From: Rhineura floridana
Taxonomy: Eukaryota; Chordata; Lepidosauria; Squamata; Rhineuridae
Length of the DNA: 64,000 bases
Assembly (NCBI RefSeq): GCF_030035675.1
Contig: NC_084485.1
Span: 92,958,838-93,022,837 of the forward strand
Reading direction: 5' to 3'
Shown here: piece after piece, positions 1-11,239 of the stretch
Numbering within the stretch: position 1 is the stretch's first letter
How the letters are laid out: each line of letters opens with the position of its first letter
Notes under the pieces: model-generated
Seen by the model: the letters and a program-made list of their open reading frames with translations, nothing else
What the model was told of the DNA's origin: nothing
Database searches by the model: none
Made by a program: the position numbers and the translations under genes

Positions 1-723
1 AATGTTGGCTTTGTTATTTAGCAGAGCTGCTCTGAATTTTTAAGGGAGCCATAGGCTTTATATTTAGTAGAGGAATCTTGCCAGGTGAATTATGAGTTAG
101 AAAGTACCTATCAACGCAAATTTAGTTATCCCCTTACAACATTTGTGTCATTAGCATCTTCAGATTGTGACAGATCATAGTTTCAGATAGATAGCATCAG
201 CACAAAATCCACTTCTATAGGTTTTGGTGCTAAGAGTCCTTCCCGTAAAAAATATCATATGGACTCGTTTTCTGAACACCAGCTTAGAAAGAATGTATTT
301 ATTTATTTTACAATCAGAAAAATTGCATTGTCCAAAATATAATTATTAGAGTCCTGGATTCATTTTCTGATAGCGTCTCAGTTACTAGGACCTCATAGAT
401 GGGGGGGGGGAAAGCTGATGTGGGAGGTGGAGATGAGGATAAAGTCAGGAGTGTGGTAGTATAAAACAGGAAGCGGCAAGACTTTCCTCTGCACAGTTTT
501 TCCATTCAAAATCCTTGCCCCTTGCTATTTTCCCTGCAGGGGAAAACGTAAGGTATCTTACTGGTACATGTAGCCACCCACCGAGGCAAATTGTAGCTTG
601 GGGAAGGATTTTAATAAGGAGAATAGTGCAGGGAAAAGGGTTAACCCCCCCCTTCACCTCAGCTTCACAATTCTGATTGAAACTCCTGCCCTGAGGTAGC
701 GATTACTTTGTTTTTAATTGCAG
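1..723. other. No recognisable gene
   Basis: This is AT-rich, apparently unique sequence. It holds a ten-base G run at 401-410 and no long open frame with a recognisable protein. The last bases (about 708-723) form a pyrimidine-rich stretch ending in AG, which would serve the candidate exon that follows. Confidence 0.5.
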
Positions 724-854
724 GAGAAGATATCCTGAATCGCATCCTCAGCCAAGGAACTTACTGTGTTATAGAGCAATCCAAACCTCCTTTCTGACTG
801 ATGCCAAACACACGGTGGCAAGGGATGTGGTCAACATGCACAGCGATAACAAAG
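724..854 (+). CDS. Candidate coding exon of an unrecognised gene
   Basis: A 131-base segment lies between a plausible acceptor (TTTTTAATTGCAG, ending at 723) and a donor (AAAG|GTACAG). It is open for 43 codons in the frame that leaves one base at the 5' side and ends in phase 1. The peptide starts RRYPESHPQPRN and ends VVNMHSDNK, and looks like ordinary globular or tail protein sequence rather than a repeat translation. It joins in frame to the candidate exon at 2645-2701. I do not recognise the family. Only splice-site shape and open frame support it, so a chance open stretch is possible. It lies far upstream of the DM-domain gene and, if real, would belong to a neighbouring gene on the same strand. 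Confidence 0.32.
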
Positions 855-2644
855 GTACAGGACTACCCTGCACATTCTTGCTGTCCCCTTCATTGATGGG
901 TACCAAATGCCCGAATAGAGCTTATTGTTCTGCTTAAAGTGATCCATGTCTTGAATACCCCATTTCCCAAATCACAATTATATTCTAGAGCAGTAATCCA
1001 GGACCCACCGTTTTGGGGACCCATTTCTTTATTTTTTACCTCATAGTTGTATGATGATTGTGTTGCTGTTGCAACCCCTCCTCCAACTTTGGTGAGTCTA
1101 TGATCCAGAAGTGGGTCCTGATCAATCAAATATTGTCCCATGTTCTACAGCACTAATTGTGTGACTAGCCAGGTGACCTTCTTGGCAATGATCACTCTCC
1201 CCTGAGATGTAACTAGTGCTGATTTTTTAAAAAAATTCAATTGTTCTTTCTGATTTTAACATTTTAGTGGCTGTTTTTGTATTTTGATTAATTGTTACTC
1301 ACCCCAGGTTCTTATGACAAAGGGTGGGATGTGAATGAAATAATAATGCTGAATATCTCGTTGGCCACTGTGAGAACAGGATGGGCCTTTGGACTGATCC
1401 AGCAGGGCTCTCATGTTCTTATAAGCAAAGAATGTAAGGCCCAGATCTAAAAAGAAAATAGCTTCCTTTGTGGGGGTGGGGGGGTACCTTTTTCTCCTTT
1501 TCATTTTGTTTTTCTGTCAAGAATATATTTGAAGTTTGCAAAGGAGCAGCAGAACTATAAACTTCCTTTGCCATTCCTATTTTGTGATCTGAGGCACACA
1601 AATTAAATATGAATTATATTTTGGATTTCTTTCGTTCACACATCACATAGAATTACTCAAGGCTATTGTACCAGTGCTTGCCTTCTGACCCAATTTTTGC
1701 TGCACAAGTGAAGGGGTGGAGTGGGGCTCCAGAACGTTGAGATCTCTCAGGCAAGGCATCCTCATGGTCTTCTCCCCTATTAACCTGAAACGTCTGGAAT
1801 ATGCAAATAAATAATCCTTTCAAAATAGACAGTTCTTTCATCCTGCCTCTGACATTCTTGGGTGCTCTGTGCAAAGTGAAATTGCATCACTTCCGTTTCA
1901 TCTGCCCACGTGGGCCAACTATTGTTTCAGTGGTGAACTCTTTGCTTGTCTTCTCCAGGCCCAGGCCACACCCTACGCTACCATCGTCTGGAACTGGCTC
2001 TGATGGAGGTGGGTCATAAGAGGGGAGAGCTGATAACAGCCTTGTCATGCATTGCATTCTAAAGGGTCCTGACATTTCTTTCCTTTTTTTTTTTAGTACA
2101 GCTCTGTGCTTATGTTTTGTATTTTTAAAATTCTTCTTGCGAAGTAAATGTGACAGCAAATGGGGCACCCTATATTAGAGCATTTGCAACACAGCTTCAG
2201 CTTCCTTCCAGTAGAGAAAGTCAATTCCTAACAAATACACTGTGTGAAAAAATGACATGCTATTTGCAAAGATCCTAGTCAACATCCATGATTGTGCATC
2301 ACACAAATGATTTTGTATTCTGGACTAGAAACAATGTGAACCTCTCACCTATTCCAGACCTCAGGAAACTCTCTTAAATCACAGTTCACAGCTCTTCAAA
2401 AAGAGAAGAGTATAGATGAAGTCCTGTATTTTTCCTCCTAATAACAATGATCTTCCTGACTTACATGCACATCTTGGTTCAGTGGCTCTGTTTTATAGAT
2501 TTATATAAATAGCTCTAGTTGCTGAGTTTCTGATCCAGATGCAATCAATACCATGCTCTCTGCAAAATTAAGGTCATCCATGTGCTTCCACCTCTGGGAC
2601 TGCCATAGCTACTGTTTGCTTTTCCCATACTCTTGTTCATATAG
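855..2644. other. Intergenic or intronic sequence with one weak alternative exon
   Basis: No firm gene is seen. A 50-base segment at 1959-2008, between CTTGTCTTCTCCAG and GAG|GTGGGT, is open and accepts phase 1 from the candidate exon at 724-854. It could be an alternative exon, but it cannot be in the same transcript as 2645-2701 without a phase clash. A poly-T run near 2083-2094 and scattered AT-rich sequence make up the rest. Confidence 0.35.
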
Positions 2645-2701
2645 GTGATATACTATATCCTAAGCATCCGGAGGAAATAATCTCTGCTGGTGTTCTTCCA
2701 G
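2645..2701 (+). CDS. Candidate coding exon of an unrecognised gene
   Basis: A 57-base segment is bounded by an acceptor (TTGTTCATATAG) and a near-consensus donor (CCAG|GTAGGTATG). Read in the phase left by the candidate exon at 724-854 it is open: GDILYPKHPEEIISAGVLP, plus one base. The frame-compatible join to the upstream candidate and the strong donor are the two arguments for it. The other two frames are less protein-like, and the phase-0 frame has a stop. A CR1 LINE starts 200 bases downstream, so any next exon must lie beyond 5 kb. I do not recognise the protein. Confidence 0.32.
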
Positions 2702-2905
2702 GTAGGTATGTGTGAAGTCTGCAAGCAGAATCCCTTCACTTCCATTTTTATGGTCCTTTAAAGCAGCAGGTTTCTGCAGAAAATGAATCTATCCTATTCA
2801 CATTTCAGTTAATTCTGTTTTCACGGCTATTGCTTCAGTACTGTCAATTGCTTGCATCAGCTAAAGGATCGGGATGGTTTGTTTGTTTGCATATGTGTGT
2901 GTTGC

Positions 2906-5020
2906 AGAATCATAAAACAGTGTAATTGGAAGGGGCCTGTAAGGCCATTTTCAACCCCCTGTGCAGTGCAGGAATCCAACTTAAAGCATACCCGACATGT
3001 GGCTGTCCAGCTGCCTCTTGAATGCCTCCAGTGTTGGAGAGACCACCACCTCCCTAGATAATTGGTTCCATTGTAGTACCGTCCTTACAGTTAGGAAGTG
3101 TTTCCTGATGTTCAGACAAATCTGGCTTCCTGTAATTTGAGCCCATTAATCTGTGTCCTGCACTCTGGGACGACTGAGAAGAGATCCCTGACCTCCTGTG
3201 TGTGACACTCCTTCAAGTACTTGAGGAGTGCTATCATATCTCTCCTCAGTCTTCTCAAGGCTAAACATGCCCAGTTCTTTCAGTCTCTCTTCATAGGGCT
3301 TTGTTTCCAGTCCCCTGATCATCCTTGTTGCCCTCCTCTGAACCTGTTCCAGTTTGTCTGCATCCTCCTTAAAGTGGGGTGCCCAGAACAGGACACAATA
3401 CTCAAGATGAGGCCTAACCAGTGCCAAGTAGAGGGGAACTAGTATTTCACACAGTTTGGAAACTATACTTCTGTTAATTCAGCCTAAAATAGCATTTACA
3501 TTTTTTTTGCAGTCACATCACCCTGTTGGCTCATATTCAGCTTGTGATCAACAATTCCAAGATTCTTCTCGCATGTAGTATTGCTGAGCCAAGTATTCCC
3601 CCATCTTAAAACTATGCATATGGTTTCTTTTCCTAGGTGTAAAACTTTGCACTTATCCCAGTTAAATTTCATTCTGTTGTTTTCAGTCCAATGCTCCAGT
3701 CTATCAAGATCCCTTTGAATTTTGTTTCTGTTGCCCTGGGTATTAGCTATCCTCCCAATTTTGTATAATCTGCAAATTTGATAAGCATTCCCTGCACCTT
3801 CTCATCCAAGTCATTAATAAAAATGTTGAAGAGCACTGGGCCCAGGACCAAGCCCTGTGATACCCTGCTTGTTACCTTCCTACAGTTTGAGAAGGAAGCA
3901 TTAAGCACTCTGTGAGTACATTTCTGTAGCCAACTGTGGATCCACCTGATAGTCATTCCCACATTTAGCTAGCTTGCTAATCAGAATATCATGAGGCACT
4001 TTGTCAAAAGCTTTGCTGAAGTTGAGATATATTACATCCACAGCATTCCCACAGTCTACCAGGGAGGTTACTCTATCAAAAAATGAGATAAAGATTAGTC
4101 TGGCAGAATTTGTTCTTGATAAATCCATGTTGGCTTCCAGTAATCACTGCATTGTTTTTAAGGTGCTTACAGAATGACTGCTTTATAATGTGCTCCAGAA
4201 TTTTCCCAGGGCTTGACGTCACATTGACTGGTTTGAAGTTCCCAGATTCCTCCTTTTTGCCCTTTTGAAAATAGGGACAATATTAGTCCTCTTCCAGTCT
4301 TCTGGCACTTCACCCATCTTCCACAATTTTGCAAAGATAATAGACAGTAGTTCCAAGAGTTCTTCAGCCAGTTTCTTTAACACTCTAGGATGAAGTTCAT
4401 CAGGCCCTGCAGATTTGAACTTGTTCAAAGTGATTAGGTATTCTTTGACCATTTGTCTATCAGTCTCAAGCTGCAACCCTGCCCCTTCAACTTCACATTT
4501 TCCAGGAGGGTCATAGACTCTCTTTTGGGAGAATATTGAACCAAAGTAGGAATTATGCACTTCTGCCTTTTCTTTGTCATCTGTTATCATTGTGCTATCC
4601 TCACTGAGTAGCTGTACCACCATTTCTTTTCACTATCTTTTACTGTGGATGTACCTGAAGAAAACGTTTTTGTTGCTTTTAGCATCCACCGCTAACCTCA
4701 GCTCATTCTCAGCTTTAGCCTTCCTGACACCATCCCTGGAATTCTTTGCTACCTGTCTGTGCTCTTCCTTTGTGGCCTGGCCTTCTTTCCACTTCCTGTA
4801 CGTGCTGTTTTTTGTTTTCAGGTCATCTCTAAGCTTTCTGTGAAGCCACATTGGCTTCTTCTGCTGTCTTCCACCTTTTTTCTTTGTTGGAATTACTTTC
4901 AATTGTGCCTTTAGAATTTTCTTTTTTAGACATTCCCATCCATCTTGGACTCCTTTTCTCATTAGGGTTGCTTACCGTGCTTATAACCTTGCTTATCATA
5001 GTTCTGAGTTTATTGCACTC
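2906..5020 (-). mobile_element. CR1-type LINE, 5'-truncated, ORF2 decayed
   Basis: Reading on the minus strand, pieces of a CR1 ORF2 occur in the correct order. About 4962-4633 is the linker after the endonuclease region. About 4623-4219 carries the SAGPDELHPRVLKKLAEEL block. About 4128-3900 holds the reverse transcriptase motif with SKAFDKVPHDIL. About 3960-3747 ends in a decayed FADDTKLGG (seen as FADYTKLGG). The C-terminal VRPHLEYC block is at 3427-3200. The 3' end at about 2906 shows the CR1 ATTCTATGAT-like tail (AGAATCATAA on the plus strand). Several frameshifts and stops separate the pieces, so it is inactive. The endonuclease is missing. Confidence 0.9.
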
Positions 5021-6145
5021 AGGTCATGGTGGAGCCACACTGTGGAGACAGATGCCTGTGAGTTCCTGTGGTAGCAGTCAGCTTTTAATGTTGGGCGACA
5101 AGGTGGAGACAGACAGCACCAAAGGCACAGCAAGGTCCATCTAGCCCAGAGCAACAGAAAACAGGCAGGCAGGGAGTGAAAACAAAACAAACATTCACTA
5201 GCAAAAACTGGGCTCTGGAGTTACTGAACCCATTTCACCAGGGGAAAGAGAAATTCTCCAACTGTTTCTCAGGGATGGAGCTCACCACTAGCAGTGACTG
5301 TACCATAGCTCCTTTTTTTTCCTTTTTCCTCCTAAAGTATTTTTTTTTGTCCTGCCACTGCACAATCTGGTGTTGTTCTGGGGCATTATTGGGAGGGGAA
5401 GTTGCCACAAAAAAGGTGAAAAAAGAAAATGTTGCTAAGTGACCTTATTTTTTCCCTAGGGATGTTGGGGAGAGGAGCAACCTTAAAATGTTATCAGAAA
5501 AATGCCTTCTGAGAAATTTCAGAACAGCCCTACATTCACAGTACAGACTACACCAGCTCTCAAAATGGCCACATCTGCACTATACATTTAAAACATGAAT
5601 GATACCATTTTAACACTCAGGGCCTCCTTACAGAGCTACAGTTTTCAGAGTTCCCTGGGGAAAGGGTTTGACTGTTAAACCACTCTGGAAACTATAGCTC
5701 TGTGTGGGGAATAGGGTTCTCCTAACAACACTCAGTGCCTTTAGCAAGCTACAGGTCCCAGGATTCTTTGGGGGAAGCCATGACTACTATTCAGGTGGCG
5801 TGTGTCATAGTGCTTTACAAGATATTAAGAGTTTTATTTAAATATAAGCGGTATATAAATGGTCTAAATAAATAAATAAATGTATAGCATGGAGTGGCGA
5901 ATGTAGAAGGTCCAGAAAGGAGGTCTTAACAGTCAAGTGCTGTGTGGAATGCAAACCTACAGGCACTTAGCAAATCATTTTTAAAGAGTATGTCAGAAAA
6001 GTGGGTGACTCAATGCAGAACAGCCAGAAGGAAATACAGATGAGTCGAAAAGGTTTCCAGTTATTTTGTTGTATTGAATATTAACAAAAAAATATTTCAT
6101 TTTCTAAAATAGTGTCTGATGCCTTTGCACTGATTGGTCAGAATG
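5021..6145. other. Repeat-rich intergenic sequence
   Basis: No gene is recognised. About 5590-5850 is a decayed MITE-like repeat of the type with AAACTACAGTTCCCAGGATTC-like arms, also seen inside the two CTAGGG elements. An L2-like tail (GCGGTATATAAAT followed by AAAT repeats) ends near 5880. The remaining sequence looks unique. Confidence 0.5.
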
Positions 6146-6348
6146 CAGGAAGCTGCCTTTTTCCCAGAGTAGTCTCCTGTCCCTCTAGCCCATTATCATC
6201 TACTTTGACTGGCAGCAAGGTCTCAGGCAGAGACAGGTCTTTCCTATCACCTGCTACCTGTCCCTTCTAGCTGGAGATGCCAGGGATTCATTCCAGGACC
6301 ATCCACATGTAAAGCAGGAGTTCAGTTACTGAGCAATGGTCCCATCCC
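6146..6348 (-). repeat. tRNA-derived SINE (tRNA-Ala-like head)
   Basis: The reverse strand has a decayed tRNA-like head, with a remnant of the CTTTACATG anticodon region and the GGCATCTCCAG segment, followed by a body ending in a CAGCTTCCTGCATTC-type 3' end. The same family occurs at 6728-6905, 8177-8346, 23905-24070, 41955-42120 and in the split copy at 61262-63765. Confidence 0.7.
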
Positions 6349-6577
6349 AACCAGAAGTTGGAGGCAAGAACCTGGAGTTTCCCTGGGTGGCCCAGGTCCT
6401 CAAAATTCCCCATCCCCAGTAGCAACAGTCCTGCCTCCCGGAATCTCTTTCCAGCTTACCAAAATGGGTAGTCTGTGTTTCTCTTGCTACTTGGACAAAT
6501 ATTCCCTTGGTCCCAGCAACACTATAATGCAGGAGACCCTGAGGCAAAAGAAAAAACACAAGAGTTTTAGGTATTAA

Positions 6578-7088
6578 CATGGGTGGGGAACCTCGGGCCT
6601 CTCTGTTTGGCCGCTAGAACTTTCCCCAGGCCACACCCACCACTGGGCCTGCTTTGCATCCCAACTGTTTTGCGTCGCTGGTTGAACTCTGATAATGTCT
6701 CTTTGGGGAAGGGTGTAGATGTGGCGAATGTAGAAGAAGAATATCTGCCTTGCATGCAGAAAGTCTGAGGCTCAATTCCTGGCATCTCCTGGGAGAGAGC
6801 CCTGTCTGAAAACCTGGAGAGCTGCTGCCAGTCAGTGTAGACAATACTGAGCTAGATGGACCAGTGTGTCTGACTCAGTATAAGGCAGCTTCCTATGTTC
6901 CTGTGCTTGTCTGGATAGAAGATAGAGAGGGGTGTGTGTAGAAACTAACCTACTGCATCACGGTAAACTTTACATTCCTTGTTCTGCCAAATTTTGCCTC
7001 TGGCCCCGCCCACCACTGGCATGTAGCCCTCAGAACGTTTCCCCAAAGAAAATGCAGCCCTCAGGCTAAAAAAGGTTCCCCACCCCTG
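6578..7088 (+). mobile_element. hAT-type non-autonomous element, interrupted by a SINE
   Basis: The left end reads CATGGGTGGGGAACC and the right end GGTTCCCCACCCCTG, an inverted pair of about 15 bases close to the CAGGGGTGGGGAACC terminus common to many amniote hAT MITEs. The flanks GTATTAAC and GCATTACC agree at 6 of 8 positions if the outermost base is shared, so the target duplication is only weakly supported. No transposase is encoded. A tRNA-SINE sits inside it. Confidence 0.7.
6728..6905 (+). repeat. tRNA-derived SINE nested in a hAT element
   Basis: The tRNA-like head keeps CTTGCATGCAGAAAG and the B-box-like GGCTCAATTCC. The body ends TGACTCAGTATAAGGCAGC followed by TTCCTATGTTCC. It is in the plus orientation and splits the hAT element at 6578-7088, so it is the younger of the two. 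Confidence 0.8.
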
Positions 7089-8176
7089 CATTACCAGGAT
7101 CCATTGCTTTAAACTTGCTGTGGTTGCTACATGGAGACGTATAAGTGCCACAAAAACTTGCACACCTCCTGAAGCCTCATGCTCCAAAGGAGAGAAGGTG
7201 CACTTTATGACTTCCTCACTCTCTCTTGTTGATCTGAGGCCGGAATATGTTTTCCAGTGTAGTAGAGTTAATAATAATTTGAGGGAGTACCATGTGTCAC
7301 AGAAACAGCACAGAGCAAAAGGGTCAGGAGGAAAAGGTGGGTTTTAAGGAAGGGAGCGAGATGGCACCATATATGTCTTCACCTATAGTGAGTGGCAAGG
7401 GTGACTAGATGGAGTCATGTAAGCAAGTAGGATTACTTTGATCAACTGGGGGTGGTTTGTTTCCAGCCACAGTGAGGTGAAAGTGAAGCTCCAGAAGGCC
7501 ACAACAACTTCATACAGTGAAGTCAACCAAGTCACACTGACCTAGACCAGCTAAGCATATTGCTTACTTCATTTAAAAAATGAAGTGCCTCAGGGGATCA
7601 AAAAGCTTTAGAGCATATTGGTTCAAATACACAGTTTCTGTTAACCAAAGTAATCCTACTGCCGACTTTACTCTAAAGTGGATGATTTCCCAAATCAGAG
7701 AGAGAGAGAGCTCTGAGTCTTATCAGTCTGCTTACTGAAATTCTGCCTTAAAATTCTGTCTTATACTTTAGCAAGAAAGCAATTTCAGAAAATCCAGTGG
7801 GAGCTGGGTGGCATTCACATTCCAACTCATTTCTAATGTTCCTGTGCTTTCTTGCGTTCTTAGTTCCTTTTGGACTCCCCCCAGACAGAGCAGACAGACA
7901 ATGAATGATGACAGCAGGCAAGTGAACAACAGCAAAATGCTTATACAAGTAGCACTAAAAGTTTGCTCACACACTATAGTTTATAACTGCTATCAGGGGC
8001 GGTTATAATTCCATCTTGTTCCCCAGACTATTAAGACAGTACATGGATTGATGTTAAATTTTATTAGATTTTGCATCTTGAGATCTCAGAATCAAATGTT
8101 GAAATTAAACATTGCATTGGAATTAAATTACCACACTGTATAGAAAAAAAATTAATGGAAAACAATAAAAAGTTAG
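7089..8176. other. Intergenic sequence
   Basis: No gene is recognised. A short AG microsatellite lies near 7698-7711, and an imperfect open segment near 7860-7915 follows a weak acceptor. Nothing else stands out. Confidence 0.5.
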
Positions 8177-8346
8177 GAAAGTGGGAAGCTGCCTTATATT
8201 GAATGAGATAATTGGACCGCCTAGCTCAGTATTATCTGCACTGACTATCAGTGGCTCTCCAGAGCTCAGACAGGGGTGTCTCCTTGGAGATGTCGGGGAC
8301 TGAACCTGACACATTACTCTGCCACTGAACTACAGCCTTTTCCCAT
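8177..8346 (-). repeat. tRNA-derived SINE
   Basis: Reverse-strand copy of the same family as 6728-6905. It starts at the GAAGCTGCCTTATATTGA end and finishes in the tRNA-like head (TCAGTGGCAGAGTAATG on the minus strand). Confidence 0.75.
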
Positions 8347-8539
8347 CTAGTCAAAGGTAAACTGATTGAACTCTTCACACCAGCATAAGCTTAGAAGGGG
8401 GAAAAAAGAAACATTTTGGTATTGATTTCAAAACTGAATACCAGTTTTAGAAACAGAAGATAATTTGGGACATCAGACACTGATCACAAAGTTATTCTCT
8501 CACCCAATCCATTTCAGTAGGGAATCTAACCCCAAATGG

Positions 8540-8755
8540 CCTGCCTTCAAGTCGATCCTGACTTATGGCGACCCTATGAATAGGGTTTTCATGGTAAGTG
8601 GTATTCAGAGGCGGTTTACCATTGCCTTCCCCTGAGGATGAGAGGCAGTGATTGGCTCAAGGTCACCCAGTGTGCTTCATGGCTATGTGGGGATTCGAAT
8701 TCTGGTCTCCCAGGTCGTAGTCCAACACTCTAACCACTACACTACACTGGCTCAC
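8540..8755 (-). repeat. Sauria-type SINE with Bov-B-like 3' tail
   Basis: On the minus strand a tRNA-like head (TGGTTAGAGTGTTGGACTAC, then a GTTCGAATCC-like B box reading AATTCGAATCC) is followed by a body. It ends in GTCGCCATAAGTC and CGACTTGAAGGCAG, the same tail as the Bov-B LINE 3' end at 60880-60930. This LINE-SINE partnership is established for Sauria (Squam1) SINEs. Confidence 0.88.
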
Positions 8756-9675
8756 TGTTTTAAATACCTAACCTACATATTCATTGCAGCAGAATGTAAG
8801 GCAGATTTACAATGTCAGCATTTATTTTGGTGTGACTAAATCTAACCTGGGCCAAAATCTTAGGATGTATCAGCAACAGTACATGGTAACAAGCCACCAA
8901 AACTGGCTTCAGAAGCCAGTATTGTTTGGCACTTGCCAAGGGTAGGCCCACAGGCCAGGAAAGGGCCCACTACCAAACCCTGGAGCCTCCTTGCCCTACT
9001 GCTTCCCCTCCTTGCTGTTGAGAGGAATGAGGACGAGTAACCGCTTTATGCCTTGTTTTCTCTCTCTGGGAGGTGGAGCAGATTGGGCCAGTAGGGACAG
9101 CTGGCAAGTCAGTAATGGCATCAGTGGTGAGGAGGAGATGGGTGCACTGAAGGAGGGTGGACTACTGAAAGTGTCTTGCCCAAAATCCAGAATCAACAGG
9201 GCCAATCACTAACACTCTACTGATAATATTATGTGATCAGTGGTGCCTGCAAACCCCCTTTTTTGGCCCAGCCATGATCTTACCTGCCCACCCCTGATGT
9301 GGCCTGATCAAAACAGTCTTGTGGACCAAATGTGGAAGATTGGCGGGACTGATTAGGCCTGCAGGCAGAGGTTTCCCATCACTGTCTTATGCACTCAGCT
9401 GTAACATGTGAACAAACCCTCTACACACAGTATATTGTATAGTACCTTCATTGTTCAGAAAAGGTTATAACTCTTACTTCACTCATTCTTGCCTGGAGGA
9501 CCTTTATTGTTTCCCACTAATCTTATAGTGCAATCTTATGCACGTTTACTCAGAAATATTTTCCACTGTGTTCAACAGGGCTCACTCCTTGGGCTGCCTT
9601 TCTATGCACAGTTACCTGGGAGTGAATCCTATTGAACACAGTGGGACTTACTTATGAATAAACATGCATAGGGTC
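8756..9675. other. Intergenic sequence with a short interspersed module
   Basis: No gene is recognised. At 9527-9665 there is a repeat of the form GTGCAATCTTATGCAC followed by TTTACTCAGAA, then an inverted partner GGGACTTACTTATGAATAA. Related modules occur at 22630-22720, 24618-24690, 25120-25215, 27175-27250, 40795-40895, 41305-41390 and 43130-43230. Confidence 0.55.
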
Positions 9676-10098
9676 TAGGGATGGGCAAGAAATTAAATTC
9701 AGTTTGCATTTCAAGCCAAATCTATCAAATTCGCACTTCCCAAAGCAATATGAGAACTGAAACGCAGCCACCCTTCGAAATTCAAATTTATTTGAATTTT
9801 GCAATGAAGTTTGACAAAGAAACAATATTTACAAAATATGTATGTTAGGAGACAGTGTGCATAAAAATCAATATATGAGTGAAAATAACAAAACTATATC
9901 TTCAAGAAATTGTTTATGTATGGTGGTCAAAACTGCCTACATAAATGTATATAATAGGAGAAATTTGCACTAAAATGCTGGAGAACGTTCATGAGGATTT
10001 TTTTAAAAAACAAAAAATTGCTGCAGAAATGTGGAGAACTGAAGATTGGAAAAATGAGAAATTTAGAGAACTGAAATTGACAGATTGTTCCATCCCTA
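9676..10098. mobile_element. hAT-type MITE
   Basis: The ends TAGGGATGG and CCATCCCTA are inverted. The flanking octamers ATAGGGTC and ATAGCATC agree at 6 of 8 positions, as expected of an old 8-bp hAT duplication. The 423-base interior is AT-rich and codes for nothing recognisable. Confidence 0.7.
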
Positions 10099-10754
10099 AT
10101 AGCATCACACTGCAAAAGAGTTGAATACACTGTTTAGTCTATAATTGTGCTGGAATTTTTACCTAGCCAGGACTATATTCACTGCAACACACTACGTTGC
10201 TTCTCCATTGACTTTATTCAAAGTTCCACTTTTTGATAGTAGTTGTACTGTTTTGTAGAGCCTTTGTGAGACGCTTGGTGGAAAGCAGGGAAAGCAATAA
10301 ACGGGAGATACTGCCCTTCAGCTACGTTCAACTCTTTGGAGGCAAATGCTGGCAATAAGTTGCACAACCACTCATTCCTTTCCTTCTTTGTAGTTTCATC
10401 TGTACTCTGATAAACTCTGTAGGAAGATCAGATGCTATCAGCATATGGTTCCTGTAGAGATTTTAATTCTATCTGTAAGACACAAACGCTGCATATGATT
10501 TTGCCTCAGTTAGCTTGTTTAACATTGACGACAATCCCTGGCCACCCGGGATTGTAGCAATGGAGCTGCATGTCTTGTATGCTTCTAAGAATTAAACAAA
10601 AAACCTGGAGAAGTGCAGGTTACAATGATTACTTGTTGCTCTGTTATTTTGGCCAGAAGTAAAAACCAACCAAAAAAGCCTGATTGAACCAGGGTTTCCC
10701 CCTTTTCATTAGAAAACTTCTTGATACAACTATCATCTAACATTTCGTCTTCAG
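10099..10754. other. Intergenic or intronic sequence
   Basis: Apparently unique sequence without a recognisable gene. The end (AACATTTCGTCTTCAG, ending at 10754) is a plausible splice acceptor. Confidence 0.45.
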
Positions 10755-10804
10755 ATTGAGGAGGTGGCCTTTGCTAAAGAATGTTCTTGGATCCAATCCA
10801 CCAG
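10755..10804 (+). CDS. Candidate coding exon of an unrecognised gene
   Basis: A 50-base segment sits between CGTCTTCAG and CCAG|GTACGC. It is open in phase 0 (IEEVAFAKECSWIQST) and ends in phase 2. Its entry phase fits the weak alternative exon at 1959-2008 but not the candidate at 2645-2701 directly. The peptide is protein-like but too short to place in a family. It is listed because both splice sites and the frame agree. A chance hit remains quite possible. Confidence 0.27.
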
Positions 10805-10949
10805 GTACGCCTCCTTTACAATCCTCAGTATAATGGAAGGGATTTATTTGGGCAAATGCATGCATGTCTTGAATACATTCTATTCATTTCAAAGAGCCTG
10901 GGTAGGAGACGATCCCTGTGGATAAAGTATGGATGTGTTCATTTACATC

Positions 10950-11083
10950 AGACCTAGGAATTTATGGCCCTCCAGATGTTGCTTGACTCCAATTCCCATT
11001 GGACTAGCCAGCATGACCAATGATCAGGGAAGATGTGTGTTAAAGTTCAACAACATCAGGAGGGCCACAGGTTTCCCACTCCT
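10950..11083. mobile_element. Short palindromic hAT-type MITE
   Basis: The left part reads TGGCCCTCCAGATGTTG and the right part CAACATCAGGAGGGCCAC, inverted around a GACTAGCCAGCATGACC core. The right end (TTTCCCACTCCTG) resembles the CAGGGGTGGGGAA hAT terminus. Related copies lie at about 21193-21285 and 52868-52985. Confidence 0.65.
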
Positions 11084-11084
11084 G

Positions 11085-11228
11085 ATTTATTTATATTTAT
11101 ATCCCACCTTTCTTCCATCATGGAAACTAAGGTGCATACAGGTAGTATGCATCTGGTTCCCAGGCAGTAACCCATCCAGGCACTGAACAGACTCAGGCCT
11201 GCTTAGCTTCAGCAAGGTGGTGGCCTCG
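11085..11228 (-). repeat. 5S rRNA-related SINE fragment
   Basis: The segment TTCCCAGGCAGTAACCCATC ... ACTGAACAGACTCAGGCCTG followed by CTTAGCTTCAGCAAGG and TGGTGGCC matches, with substitutions and a gap, the reverse complement of the 5S rRNA internal promoter region (CCCATCCAAGTACTAACCAG, then CCTGCTTAGCTTC). It continues into a TTTATATCCCACCTTTC-type body. 5S-derived SINEs are known in vertebrates including lizards. This copy is truncated and cannot be a functional 5S gene. Confidence 0.6.
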
Positions 11229-11239
11229 TGGTTTTAAAC

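Noticed and set aside
1959-2008. Coding exon between CTTCTCCAG and GAGGTGGGT
   Set aside because: It fits the phase of 724-854 but excludes the better candidate at 2645-2701; kept only as an alternative.
6728-6905. A functional tRNA-Ala gene
   Set aside because: Only the head is tRNA-like; acceptor-stem pairing is lost and the sequence continues as a SINE body.
11085-11228. A 5S rRNA gene
   Set aside because: The match is partial, with gaps and substitutions, and runs into a SINE-like body.
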